From: Massilia sp. BJB1822
GTDB lineage: Bacteria; Pseudomonadota; Gammaproteobacteria; Burkholderiales; Burkholderiaceae_D
Reading direction: 5' to 3'
NCBI RefSeq assembly: GCF_013369485.1
Contig: NZ_JABWEB010000002.1
Coordinates: forward strand, 248,001-312,000
DNA: 64,000 nt
Part shown: piece by piece, positions 1 to 7,860 of the stretch
Position numbering within the stretch: position 1 is the stretch's first letter
Layout: each line of letters begins with the position of its first letter
Program-made: the position numbers and the translations under genes
The notes under the pieces: model-generated
Told to the model about the DNA's origin: nothing
Seen by the model: only the letters and a program-made list of their open reading frames with translations
Databases searched by the model: none

Positions 1-76
1 GCGCATCCTGCTGGTGCTGGATGTCGCGCTGCTGATTGCCGACGGGCGTAGCCGGCGGTTGCGTATTGGTGGCCAT
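1..76 (-). CDS. 5' end of an unrecognised gene, truncated by the window edge
   Basis: A reading frame on the minus strand begins with ATG at 76-74 and stays open to base 1 (25 codons, starting MATNTQPPATPVGNQQRD). It has a good ribosome binding site (AAGGAG on the minus strand, about 83-88) five to six bases upstream. The visible part is polar and rich in Gln, Pro and Thr, with no signal peptide. Too little is present to name a family. The strong Shine-Dalgarno sequence and the absence of any other gene here are the reasons for calling it. It is divergent from the GGDEF gene at 267. Confidence 0.5.
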   Translation of the reverse strand, partial: MATNTQPPATPVGNQQRDIQHQQDA

Positions 77-266
77 GGTGCTCTCCTTGCTCGCACAAGA
101 CCCCAGTATTGGCAGGCCGAGCGTTGCAGACGGTGCGCACACGCACATAAAACCGATGCAGTTGACACAAATAATATTGTTGTTCGTGAACTTTGTGGCA
201 CACTTAATAAGCCACACCAAGGCAAGCGAACAATAGCAAAAAGTACATAGTCGCAGGGAGACAAAA

Positions 267-1757
267 ATGGTTGCAGATGCGCCGGGACGCCCCACCCGAT
301 TTGGCCTGTTCCTGAATCCGTCCGGCGAACGGCGGGCCGATTTCCAGAGCTGCTGCGGCGAGCAGTTCGACCGCCTGACTTTGGCCGACAGCGTGCATGC
401 GGCGCGCGAACAGCTGGAACGCCACCGCATCGATCTCATGATCATCGATTTGAATGGCTACGACAGCGCCAACAGCCACGATCTGGCCGCCATCGCAGGG
501 CTGGTGCGCGGGCGCGCGGGCGAGCCGGTGCTGCTGCTCTGCCCCTACACCAATACCGCCTGGATTCCCGAACTGATGGCCAGCGGGCCGCTGCAATACC
601 GCATCTGCCCCATCCTCAACGACGAGCTGGCGCAGACCATCGAACAGACCCTGAGCCCGCCGCTTGACCCGCAAGCCCAGCTGCAGCAACAGCTGCTGGA
701 CAAGGAGCGCGAACTGCGCGACCTGCTCACCATCCAGCGCAGCCTGCAGCGCGCCCTGACCGGTGCCGAGGACGTCAGCACGATGGCGGCGCAAATCTGC
801 CTGGCCCTGTGCAGCTTCCCCGGCGTGCGCCACACCGCGCTGCTGCATATGAAGGAACACGGCAATCTGCAGCTGGTGGCGCAGGAAGCGCGCAACCATC
901 TCGACCTGGCGCGCCTGATGCAGCGCCACAACCGCCTGCTGGAATCGCCGCTGAACCAGGTCTTCCCGCCGCTGCTGGCCGTCAGCACCGGAGAGCTGGT
1001 CCTGCTCGACGCGCCCGAAAAAGCCGGCGATCCCGAGATGGCCGTCAGCCTGCATGACCGCGACGTGCGCATGGTGCTGGCCCTGCCGCTGCGCAGCGAA
1101 CCGGAAGGCCCGGTGCTCGGCTCCGTATGCCTGATGTTCGACCGCCTGATCCAATTCTCGCGCGAACAATTCGCCTGCTTCGCCAGTCTGGCCCAATTCA
1201 TCGCCTTCGGCCTCGCCATGAGCGAGCTGCGCCAGCAAAACGACGCCCTGGCCGGCAAGCTGACCCAGATCGCCATCAATGACGCCCTGACCGGCGCCAG
1301 CAACCGGCGCCAGGGCGAGACCCTGCTCGACCAGGAAATCCGCCGCGCCCGCCGATACGGGCTGCCGCTGGCCCTGATCTCCTTCGACATCGACAACTTC
1401 CGCTCGGTGAACGACATCTACGGCTACCCGATAGGCGACCAAGCCCTGCGCGTGGTCGCGCAAACCGTGCGCACCCGGCTGCGCAGCTCCGACGTGCTGG
1501 CCCGCATGCGGGGCGAAGAATTCCTCATCTTAGCCACCCACACCGTCGCTATCGACGCCCTCAAGCTCGCCGAAAAGCTGCGCGAAACCATCGCCGGCAC
1601 CGAGCTGCCCGGCTGCGACACCGTTACCATCAGCCTCGCGGTTGCCCAGGTCGCGCCCGAAGAAGGCGGCCAATCCGCCCTCGACAGGCTGGATGCCGCC
1701 CTGCACCGCGCCAAACGCGCCGGCCGCAACTGCGTCGAACTCGCCATGGCCAGCTAA
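267..1757 (+). CDS. GAF-GGDEF protein, putative diguanylate cyclase
   Basis: A 496-residue cytoplasmic signalling protein. Residues 1-130 look like a degenerate receiver-like domain (IIDLN, LLLCPYTN), followed by a short helical linker. Residues about 150-320 form a GAF-like sensor. Residues about 335-496 are a GGDEF domain that would make cyclic di-GMP from two GTP. The signature is RGEEF at residues 415-419, so the first Gly is replaced by Arg. The inhibitory I-site is intact (RSSD, residues 406-409, five residues before the signature). Metal-binding acidic residues are visible in ISFDIDNF. No membrane segment is seen. The start has a GGGAG-type ribosome binding site. Whether the RGEEF form is active cannot be settled from sequence; many active cyclases tolerate G-to-other changes at this first position less well than D/E exchange. 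Confidence 0.85.
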   Translation: MVADAPGRPTRFGLFLNPSGERRADFQSCCGEQFDRLTLADSVHAAREQLERHRIDLMIIDLNGYDSANSHDLAAIAGLVRGRAGEPVLLLCPYTNTAWIPELMASGPLQYRICPILNDELAQTIEQTLSPPLDPQAQLQQQLLDKERELRDLLTIQRSLQRALTGAEDVSTMAAQICLALCSFPGVRHTALLHMKEHGNLQLVAQEARNHLDLARLMQRHNRLLESPLNQVFPPLLAVSTGELVLLDAPEKAGDPEMAVSLHDRDVRMVLALPLRSEPEGPVLGSVCLMFDRLIQFSREQFACFASLAQFIAFGLAMSELRQQNDALAGKLTQIAINDALTGASNRRQGETLLDQEIRRARRYGLPLALISFDIDNFRSVNDIYGYPIGDQALRVVAQTVRTRLRSSDVLARMRGEEFLILATHTVAIDALKLAEKLRETIAGTELPGCDTVTISLAVAQVAPEEGGQSALDRLDAALHRAKRAGRNCVELAMAS

Positions 1758-1770
1758 GCCCGCTTCTCGC

Positions 1771-1902
1771 CTTTGATCTAAATCAACAAATGTCCCACCC
1801 TGGTGCCAGGCACCAGCACCGGACATTCTTTGATCTGGATCAGTAAATGTCCGACCTTGGTGCCTGACACCAGGGTTGGACATTATTTGATCGATATCAA
1901 AT
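1771..1902. repeat. Composite palindromic repeat array, copy 1
   Basis: Two 40-bp palindromic units (1788-1827 and 1845-1884) begin AAATGTCC and end GGACATT. Their centres are GGTGCCAGGCACC and GGTGCCTGACACC. They alternate with three dyads of the form TTGAT-N4-ATCAA/G at 1773-1786, 1830-1843 and 1887-1900. The segment about 1820-1888 reappears with only a few mismatches at 22571-22639 (copy 2), next to pirin. This is the pattern of a dispersed REP-like element. It starts just after the stop codon of the GGDEF gene and ends just before the SulP gene. Confidence 0.85.
1887..1900. promoter_or_regulatory. FNR/CRP-type dyad TTGAT-CGAT-ATCAA
   Basis: A perfect TTGAT-N4-ATCAA dyad, the consensus bound by FNR/Anr-family regulators. 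A second perfect copy lies at 1773-1786 and a near-perfect one at 1830-1843. The dyads belong to the dispersed repeat, so they may be repeat sequence and not true operators. If the SulP gene starts at 1954, this copy is centred about 60 bases upstream, which is compatible with control of that gene. Confidence 0.35.
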
Positions 1903-1953
1903 ATGGCGGGGATCGTGTTAGGCTTGCGCTTTGTTAATTTGGGTGGTTTGCGC

Positions 1954-3600
1954 ATGCTGGGTTGGGTGAGAGGCTATCGGCGCGCGGCGCTGGCGGGGGA
2001 TGTCAGCGCTGGTCTGGTGGTGGCGATGATGATGATCCCGCAGGGGATGGCTTATGCGCTGGTGGCGGGCTTGCCGCCAGTGGCGGGTATTTATGCGAGC
2101 ATTCTGCCGCCTGTCGTGTATGCGCTTTTCGGCAGCAGCATGACGCAGTCGGTGGGGCCGATGGCGATCGTGTCGCTGATGACGGCGGCGGCCATCGCGC
2201 CTTTGGCGGCGGCCGGTTCGGCCTTGTATGCGGTGCTGGCGGCGCAGCTGGCGCTGGTGGCCGGGGCGGTGCTGATTTTGTGCGGCTTGCTGCGTCTGGG
2301 CTTCCTGGCGAATTTCTTTTCGCGGCCGGTGATGAGCGGCTTTACCGTGGGTTCGGCCATTGTCATTGCGATGGGACAGGTGCATCCGCTGCTGGGGGCG
2401 GATTTTCCGCATTTTCACGGGCCTAGCGCCATCATGGGACTGGCTTCGCTATTGTTCCTGATGCTGGCGCGGCGCTGGGGCGCGGCGCTGCTGCGCGCTT
2501 GCAGCATGCGGGCCAGCATGGCGGATACGGCTTCCAAGCTGGCGCCCATGCTGCTGGTGCTTGTGTCGATTGCGCTGGTGGCGCTGTTCGATCTGCGCGC
2601 GCATGGCATTGCGACCACGGGCAGCGTGCCGGCCGGGCTGCCGCAACTGAATCTGGCGACGTCCTCCTCGCATTGGGGGACGCTGCTGAAGCCGGGCCTT
2701 CTGATCGGTTTTATCATTTTCCTTATCAGCATGTCGGCGGCGCAGACGCTGGCCTTGAAGCGCAACGAGAAGCTGGTGAGCAACCAGGAGCTGCTCGGCC
2801 TGGGCGCGGCGAATGCGGCCAGCATGCTGTCGGGCGGCTTCCCGGTCACGGGCAGCATTTCGCGTTCGGCCGTCAATTTCGCGGCGGGGGCGAATACGCC
2901 GCTGGCCAGCATCATCACGGCCGGCCTGCTGGCGCTGGCCCTGATCGCGCCCACCGGCTGGCTGGCGCTGCTGCCGCTGCCGGTGCTGGCGGCCACCATC
3001 ATCGTCGCGGTGCTGGGCATGCTGGAACTGGACACCCTGCGCACCGCCTGGCGCTACGACCGCGTGGACGCGCTGGCCTGGCTGGTAACGGGCGTCGGCG
3101 TGCTGCTGCTGGGCGTGGAGGCGGGCGTGGTGGTGGGCGTGATGCTGTCGATGGCGGCCCTGATCTGGCGCGCCAGCCGGCCGCATATCGCGGTGCTGGG
3201 ACGCATCGCGGGCAGCGAACATTTCCGCAATATCGAGCGCTATTCGGCCGAGACCCAGCCCGGCATGCTGGTGCTGCGCATCGACGCCAATCTCTTCTTC
3301 GGCAATGTGGAGGCGGTCACGTACCGCGTTGAAGAAGAGCTGGCCGCGCACGCCACGGCGCGCGCGCTGGTGCTGGTGATGTCGGCCGTGAGTTCGATCG
3401 ATACCACCGCCTTGTTTGGCCTGATGGAATTGAATCAAAGCCTGAAACGGCGCGGCATCGGCCTGCATCTGGCGGAAGTGAAAGGTCCGGTGATGGACCG
3501 CTTAAGAGACAGCCAGCTGCTCGATCTGTTGAACGGCAAGGTGTTCCTCAGCACGGCCATGGCTTGCGATCATCTGCAAAACAATAAGGGAGACGTATGA
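1954..3600 (+). CDS. SulP family inorganic anion transporter with STAS domain
   Basis: An inner-membrane permease of the SulP/SLC26 family, expected to take up sulfate or a related anion. The N-terminal two thirds consists of Gly/Ala-rich membrane helices with the family signature near the start (AGLVVAMMMIPQGMAYALV). The last 120 or so residues are a cytoplasmic STAS domain (RIDANLFFGNVE; SSIDTTALFGL). The start at 1954 is preferred because GGGTGG lies seven bases upstream. An in-frame ATG at 1903 abuts the repeat array and has no ribosome binding site, although using it would only add 17 residues. The stop codon overlaps the next start as ATGA, so this gene and the DUF885 gene are probably translationally coupled. 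The substrate is not determined by the sequence. Confidence 0.88.
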   Translation: MLGWVRGYRRAALAGDVSAGLVVAMMMIPQGMAYALVAGLPPVAGIYASILPPVVYALFGSSMTQSVGPMAIVSLMTAAAIAPLAAAGSALYAVLAAQLALVAGAVLILCGLLRLGFLANFFSRPVMSGFTVGSAIVIAMGQVHPLLGADFPHFHGPSAIMGLASLLFLMLARRWGAALLRACSMRASMADTASKLAPMLLVLVSIALVALFDLRAHGIATTGSVPAGLPQLNLATSSSHWGTLLKPGLLIGFIIFLISMSAAQTLALKRNEKLVSNQELLGLGAANAASMLSGGFPVTGSISRSAVNFAAGANTPLASIITAGLLALALIAPTGWLALLPLPVLAATIIVAVLGMLELDTLRTAWRYDRVDALAWLVTGVGVLLLGVEAGVVVGVMLSMAALIWRASRPHIAVLGRIAGSEHFRNIERYSAETQPGMLVLRIDANLFFGNVEAVTYRVEEELAAHATARALVLVMSAVSSIDTTALFGLMELNQSLKRRGIGLHLAEVKGPVMDRLRDSQLLDLLNGKVFLSTAMACDHLQNNKGDV

Positions 3601-5351
3601 GAGATTTCAGCGCAGCGCTTGCCTGCATCCTGCTGGCCGCCAGCACTTCCAGCGTGGCGAGCGCCCCGCTCAATGCCGACGCCCGCTTCAAGGCGCTCTA
3701 CACGCAGGAGTGGAAGTGGCGCCAGAGCCAGCAGCTGGAGGACGAGGAGGACGACGACAACGGCATCAGCCCGCGCCTGCCGCGCGTCGATGCCGCCACC
3801 CAGCAGGCGCGCCAGCAATACTGGGAGAGCGTGCTGAAAGGTCTGGACGCCATCCCCGCTGCCAGGCTGTCCGCCGCTGAACGCATCAACTACGCCGTCT
3901 ACCGCGCCCAGATTGCGGCCTTCTTGGCCAACCAGCGCTTCCGCGAATATGAGAAGCCGCTGAATGCCGATTCCTCGTTCTGGTCGAATCTGGCGGGCGA
4001 GGCGCGCAAGAGCTTCCGCACGGCTGAGGATTACCGCAACTACGTGGCCCAGTTGAACGATGTGCCGCGCTACTTCCGCGAAGAGATGGCGAATATGCGC
4101 GCCGGCCTGAAACGCGGCTTCACGCCGCCGCGCGTGACCCTGCAGGGCCGCGACGCCTCGCTCACCGCCGTCACCGAGGCCAAGCTGGAGGAAGTGGCTT
4201 TCTATCAGCCGTTCAAGGAGATGCCGGCAATTATTCCGGCCGAGGAGCAGGCCAGCTTGCGCGCCGCTGGCCTGAAAGCCATCCGCGAAGCGGTGGTGCC
4301 GGCCCACGCCGAACTGCTGGACTTCATGCGCAAGGAGTATGTGCCGCAGGCGACCGAGGCGCTGGCCGCGCATAGCCTGCCGGACGGCCCGGCTTATTAC
4401 CAGTCCAAAATCGTCGAATACACCACCACCGCGCTGAGCGCCGAGCAGATCCACCAGATCGGCCTGGCGGAAATGGCCAAGATCCGCGCCGAGATGCATG
4501 AGGTAATGAAGCAGGTCGAGTTCAAGGGCGATCTGCCGGCCTTCCTGCAATTCCTGCGCAGCGACCCGCGCTTCTACGCCAAGACGCCCGACGAGCTGCT
4601 GATGCGCGCCGCCTGGATCGCCAAGAAATTCGACGCCAAGGCCGACCAGTATTTCGGCCATCTGCCGCGCCGCCGCTTCGCCATCATCCCGGTGCCGCCG
4701 GAGCAGGCGCCTTACTACACTTCGGGCCGTGGCGGTCCCGGCGTGTATCTGGTGAATACCTACAACCTGCCTTCGCGCGCGCTTTACAGCCTGCCGGCGC
4801 TGACCCTGCACGAATCGGCGCCCGGCCACGCCTTCCAGATGCCGCTGGCGCTGGAGCAGGGCGGCCGTCCCGACTTCCGCAAAGCCTATATCTCGGCTTA
4901 CGGCGAGGGCTGGGCCTTGTATTCGGAACGCCTGGGCACGGAGATGGGCATCTACGAAACGCCGTATGAAGTCTTCGGCATGCTCAGCTACCAGGCCTGG
5001 CGCGCTTCGCGCCTGGTGGTCGATACCGGCATCCACGCCAAGGGCTGGACGCGCCAGCAGGCGCAGGATTACCTGATGCAGAACACGGCCCTCTCGTCGC
5101 ATGAGGTGGAAACGGAAGTGGACCGCTACATCTCCTGGCCGGGCCAGGCGTTGTCCTATTATCTGGGCGAGATGGCGATCGTCGACGCGCGCAAAAAGGC
5201 CGAGGCGGCACTGGGCAAGAAATTCGATATCCGCGCCTTTCACGATACGGTGCTGCATCTGGGTTCGGTGCCGTTGCCGGTGCTGCAGGCGCGCATCGAC
5301 AGCTTCATCGCCGATGGCGGCAAGAGTCCTTACTCCAAGCAGGCGCAGTAA
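3597..5351 (+). CDS. DUF885 family exported protein, putative metallopeptidase
   Basis: A 584-residue protein with a Sec signal peptide (residues 1 to about 22, ending VASA). It belongs to the DUF885 family, which resembles zinc carboxypeptidases. The HExxPGH-type motif LHESAPGHAF places candidate zinc ligands at His405 and His412 with catalytic Glu406. The second family motif GEGWALYSE lies about 35 residues later and supplies a third acidic ligand. The length is typical. It starts within the stop codon of the SulP gene (ATGA), so the two are one operon, and a strong terminator follows. The substrate is unknown. The run of acidic residues near the N-terminus (EDEEDDDN) is unremarkable for an exported protein. 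Confidence 0.85.
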   Translation: MRDFSAALACILLAASTSSVASAPLNADARFKALYTQEWKWRQSQQLEDEEDDDNGISPRLPRVDAATQQARQQYWESVLKGLDAIPAARLSAAERINYAVYRAQIAAFLANQRFREYEKPLNADSSFWSNLAGEARKSFRTAEDYRNYVAQLNDVPRYFREEMANMRAGLKRGFTPPRVTLQGRDASLTAVTEAKLEEVAFYQPFKEMPAIIPAEEQASLRAAGLKAIREAVVPAHAELLDFMRKEYVPQATEALAAHSLPDGPAYYQSKIVEYTTTALSAEQIHQIGLAEMAKIRAEMHEVMKQVEFKGDLPAFLQFLRSDPRFYAKTPDELLMRAAWIAKKFDAKADQYFGHLPRRRFAIIPVPPEQAPYYTSGRGGPGVYLVNTYNLPSRALYSLPALTLHESAPGHAFQMPLALEQGGRPDFRKAYISAYGEGWALYSERLGTEMGIYETPYEVFGMLSYQAWRASRLVVDTGIHAKGWTRQQAQDYLMQNTALSSHEVETEVDRYISWPGQALSYYLGEMAIVDARKKAEAALGKKFDIRAFHDTVLHLGSVPLPVLQARIDSFIADGGKSPYSKQAQ

Positions 5352-5355
5352 ACGC

Positions 5356-5390
5356 AAAAGCGGCGCAGGATTCTGCGCCGCTTTTTCTTT
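5356..5390. terminator. Intrinsic terminator, probably bidirectional
   Basis: A GCGGCGCAG / CTGCGCCGC stem with a four-base loop, A-run before and T-run after. It lies between the convergent DUF885 and acyltransferase genes and can serve both. Confidence 0.9.
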
Positions 5391-5401
5391 GATCCCCGCC
5401 T

Positions 5402-6022
5402 TTAGTTGCGCGGCTTGTCGTGCCGCTCGCCCAGCAGGATGGGCGCCATGTCCTTCGGGTGCAGGCCCAGATGGCCTTCAAAGCCGGCGCGGATGGCCGC
5501 CATATCCTGCTCCTTATCGCCCGTCAGGTACACATGGTCGACTAGGCTCAAGGTCTTGTTCGGATAATCCATATAGACCAGGCAAAGCGGCACCTTCGCT
5601 TCCAGCGCCAGGTGGTAGAAGCCGCTCTTCCAGTGCGGGCGGTAGCCGCGCGTGCCTTCCGGCGTGATGCCGACCCAGTACCAATCGGCGGCGTTCATGC
5701 GCGCCGCCTGGCTCTTGATCATGCCGTTCGGCGCGCTGCGGTCGACCGGCTCGCCGCCCAGGGCGCGAAACCAGCTGCCCAGGACAGGAATGCGGAACAG
5801 CGAATCCTTGGCCAGCCAGCGGAACGGCAGGTCGAGCGCCCATTTGCCGAACAGGCCCACGAAAAAGTCCCAGTTCGAGGTGTGCGGGTAGATCACGGCG
5901 ATGCCGCGCGGGCCGGGCAGCGGGCGGAATAGCAACTGCCAGCCGAAGAACATGAGTACGCGCAGCGACACTCGTTGCTTCCAAGTTGGCAGTTTCTCAG
6001 GCTGTAGCCTATAGTTATTCAT
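5402..6022 (-). CDS. 1-acylglycerol-3-phosphate O-acyltransferase-like protein (PlsC superfamily)
   Basis: An acyltransferase of the lysophosphatidate acyltransferase superfamily, expected at the inner face of the cytoplasmic membrane. The HX4D catalytic motif is HTSNWD (His47 to Asp52 from the chosen start), and the phosphate-binding motif is PEGTR at 121-125. One hydrophobic segment precedes the motif (LMFFGWQLLF). At about 206 residues it is the short form of the family, without extra domains. The start at 6022 is chosen because GGAG lies six bases upstream; ATGs at 6034 and 6073 are also in frame but have weaker upstream sequence. The acyl acceptor is not known; members of this short group are often annotated only as glycerol acyltransferase. 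Confidence 0.8.
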   Translation of the reverse strand: MNNYRLQPEKLPTWKQRVSLRVLMFFGWQLLFRPLPGPRGIAVIYPHTSNWDFFVGLFGKWALDLPFRWLAKDSLFRIPVLGSWFRALGGEPVDRSAPNGMIKSQAARMNAADWYWVGITPEGTRGYRPHWKSGFYHLALEAKVPLCLVYMDYPNKTLSLVDHVYLTGDKEQDMAAIRAGFEGHLGLHPKDMAPILLGERHDKPRN

Positions 6023-6240
6023 AACTTTCTCCATATCGCATCTTGCTTCATGCAGTTTATGCAGTATTGACAAGACGGCATTTCACTTGCTGAAAAATCC
6101 GGACGCATTCTATCCGTTGCGCCGCGGGGCCAGCAAGCTTTCAGCCAAGAAGCTGGCTGTTTTGTCCGATTCGCCACACCACTCAGGGTGGCCCAGGTTC
6201 ATCGCCACCCCTTATAAGAACTCTAAGATGAAACCTTAAA

Positions 6241-7602
6241 ATGACAATCAAACGACTCTTATGCGTGACCGTGGGAGGTCGATGCGCAAGAGAGGAGTTG
6301 AGCGCGGCACTCGGGGACTGGGAAATCAATCAAGTCGCTGGCCTGAACGAGGCACGCGATGCCCTGCACTCGCACCAGCATATGGTGGGAATGCTCTTGC
6401 TTGATGCGGAATGCAGTCCGCTTGAAGCGCTTGACCGCTTCTTGTGCGAGCACTGGTGGCTGAAGTGGGTGGCCTTGTTCCATCCGCATGCCTTGCAATT
6501 GCCGCCGGTGCGCCAGCTGATACACGATCATTGTTTCGACTTCCATACCTGGCCCATCGACGGCACGCGCCTGAACCACACCCTGGGTCATGCCCATGGC
6601 CTGGCGGCGCTGGCCGGCCACACGGCCAGCGATGGCGGCGGCGCCAGCATGCCGCTGACCGGGAATAGCGATGCCATCCTCAGTCTGCGCCAGCAGATCC
6701 GCAAGGTGGCGCAGGCCGATGCGCCGGTGCTGATCTGGGGCGAGAGCGGCACCGGCAAGGAACTGGTGGCGCGCGCCGTGCACGAGAACTCGCCGCGCGC
6801 TGGCGCGCCTTTCGTGCCCGTCAATTGCGGCGCCATGCCCGCCAGCCTGATCCAATCCGAACTGTTCGGTTACGAGAAGGGCGCCTTCACCGGCGCCGCG
6901 CGCGACAAGCATGGGCTGATTGAGTCGGCCGCTGGCGGCTCGCTCTTCCTCGACGAGATCGGCGATCTGCCGCTGGATCTGCAATCGAACCTGCTGCGCT
7001 TCCTGCAGGAGAAGACCATCTGCCGCCTGGGCGGCACGCGCCAGCTGGCGGTCGATGTGCGCGTGATCGCCGCCTCGCACGTCAAGCTGTCGCAGGCGGT
7101 GGAGCGGGGCGCTTTCCGCGAAGACCTGTACTACAGGCTGAACGTGCTGGCGCTGGAGGTGCCGCCTTTGCGCGAGCGGCGCGACGATGTGGCGGCGCTG
7201 GCCGAACACTACTTCCGCGCTTTCGCCACCGAGCGCGCGGCCCAGGTGCGGGGCTTCAGCGGCAAGGCGCTGGAGGCGCTGCGGCATCACAACTGGCCGG
7301 GCAATGTGCGCGAGCTGGTCAACCGCGTGCGGCGCGCCTTGGTGATGGCCGAAGGGCGGATGATCCAGGCCGCCGATCTGGGATTGAGCGACACGCCGGC
7401 GGATGCCGTGCATGAGGCGCCGCCGTGCGAACGGCTGGGCGGCGCGCGCAACCGCGCCGAACGCACGGCGCTGGAAGAGCGGCTGGCCTCGGGCAAGAAT
7501 ATGACCCAGGTGGCCAGTGAGCTGGGCATCTCGCGCATGACCTTGTACCGTCTGATGGCGCGCCACGGCATCGACCTGCCATCACGCCGGCGCGAACGGT
7601 GA
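6241..7602 (+). CDS. VpsR-type sigma-54-dependent transcriptional activator
   Basis: A 453-residue enhancer-binding protein. Residues 1-125 are a receiver-like domain without a normal phosphorylation site, matching the VpsR N-terminal domain (HDHCFDFHTWPIDGTRL; GHAHGLA). Residues about 140-380 are the AAA+ domain with Walker A GESGTGKE (167-174), the sigma-54 contact loop GAFTGA (214-219) and Walker B LFLDEIGD (235-242). The C-terminus is a Fis-type helix-turn-helix (MTQVASELGISRMTLYRL). VpsR relatives control biofilm matrix genes, often with c-di-GMP. Here a perfect sigma-54 promoter and two palindromes follow the gene, so the adjacent Fap-like operon is the obvious target. No Shine-Dalgarno sequence precedes the ATG; a TATAAG box lies about 25 bases upstream. 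Confidence 0.92.
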   Translation: MTIKRLLCVTVGGRCAREELSAALGDWEINQVAGLNEARDALHSHQHMVGMLLLDAECSPLEALDRFLCEHWWLKWVALFHPHALQLPPVRQLIHDHCFDFHTWPIDGTRLNHTLGHAHGLAALAGHTASDGGGASMPLTGNSDAILSLRQQIRKVAQADAPVLIWGESGTGKELVARAVHENSPRAGAPFVPVNCGAMPASLIQSELFGYEKGAFTGAARDKHGLIESAAGGSLFLDEIGDLPLDLQSNLLRFLQEKTICRLGGTRQLAVDVRVIAASHVKLSQAVERGAFREDLYYRLNVLALEVPPLRERRDDVAALAEHYFRAFATERAAQVRGFSGKALEALRHHNWPGNVRELVNRVRRALVMAEGRMIQAADLGLSDTPADAVHEAPPCERLGGARNRAERTALEERLASGKNMTQVASELGISRMTLYRLMARHGIDLPSRRRER

Positions 7603-7609
7603 AACAGCC

Positions 7610-7635
7610 GCGTCACAGCCTTGATACGGTGACGC
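7610..7635. promoter_or_regulatory. Inverted repeat, candidate activator site for the sigma-54 operon
   Basis: GCGTCAC and GTGACGC arms separated by 12 bases, about 140-160 bases upstream of the -24/-12 promoter. That is the usual distance for an enhancer-binding protein site. It may be bound by the adjacent VpsR-type activator. Confidence 0.45.
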
Positions 7636-7649
7636 TGGACAGCGTAACC

Positions 7650-7680
7650 AGGCGCCGCCGCAGGGCGGCGCCTTCTTTTT
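7650..7680 (+). terminator. Intrinsic terminator of the VpsR-type gene
   Basis: AGGCGCCGCC / GGCGGCGCCT stem with a GCAG loop, followed by TCTTTTT. It separates the regulator from the operon it is thought to control. Confidence 0.9.
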
Positions 7681-7696
7681 GTAACAGCGTTGTGAC
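7681..7696. promoter_or_regulatory. Imperfect palindrome, second candidate activator site
   Basis: GTAACAGCGTTGTGAC matches its own reverse complement at 12 of 16 bases. It shares the GTcACa/TGTgAC half-site with the perfect inverted repeat at 7610-7635. It lies about 80 bases upstream of the sigma-54 promoter. Confidence 0.35.
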
Positions 7697-7773
7697 CGGC
7701 GCGCCGCGCCAGCATTCGCGGGCTGCCGGCAAATAGCCTGCCAATTCAGCGGCTTAGCACATCAGCGCCAAGC

Positions 7774-7789
7774 TGGCACCAAGTTTGCA
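7774..7789 (+). promoter_or_regulatory. Sigma-54 (-24/-12) promoter
   Basis: TGGCAC, five bases, then TTGCA: an exact match to the RpoN consensus. The GG lies at 7775-7776 and the GC at 7787-7788. Transcription should start near 7800, about 60 bases before the Gly-rich gene. A sigma-54 activator gene lies just upstream. Confidence 0.9.
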
Positions 7790-7860
7790 TAAGGCTTGCC
7801 TGCCCGGAGTTAGCATTCCCGGTGAAGTCTCGTTCAACCAAACTTTGGTGAGGCACGAAA

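Noticed and set aside
204..1463. A 419-codon open frame on the minus strand opposite the GGDEF gene
   Set aside because: It is an antisense shadow of a GC-rich gene: composition is dominated by Gln, Ala, Gly, Arg and His, it has no ribosome binding site, and the plus-strand frame has clear domains.
1788..1884. Insertion sequence or attachment site
   Set aside because: No transposase, target duplication or integrase is nearby; the sequence is better described as REP-like palindromes.
3570..5357. A 595-codon minus-strand frame opposite the DUF885 gene
   Set aside because: Same shadow pattern; the plus-strand gene has a signal peptide and HExxPGH motif and is coupled to SulP.
6130..6161. Hairpin with CCAGC/GCTGG arms followed by TGTTTTG between the divergent acyltransferase and VpsR-type genes
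   Set aside because: The stem is short with a long loop and no gene runs into it from the left on the plus strand, so a terminator call was not supported.
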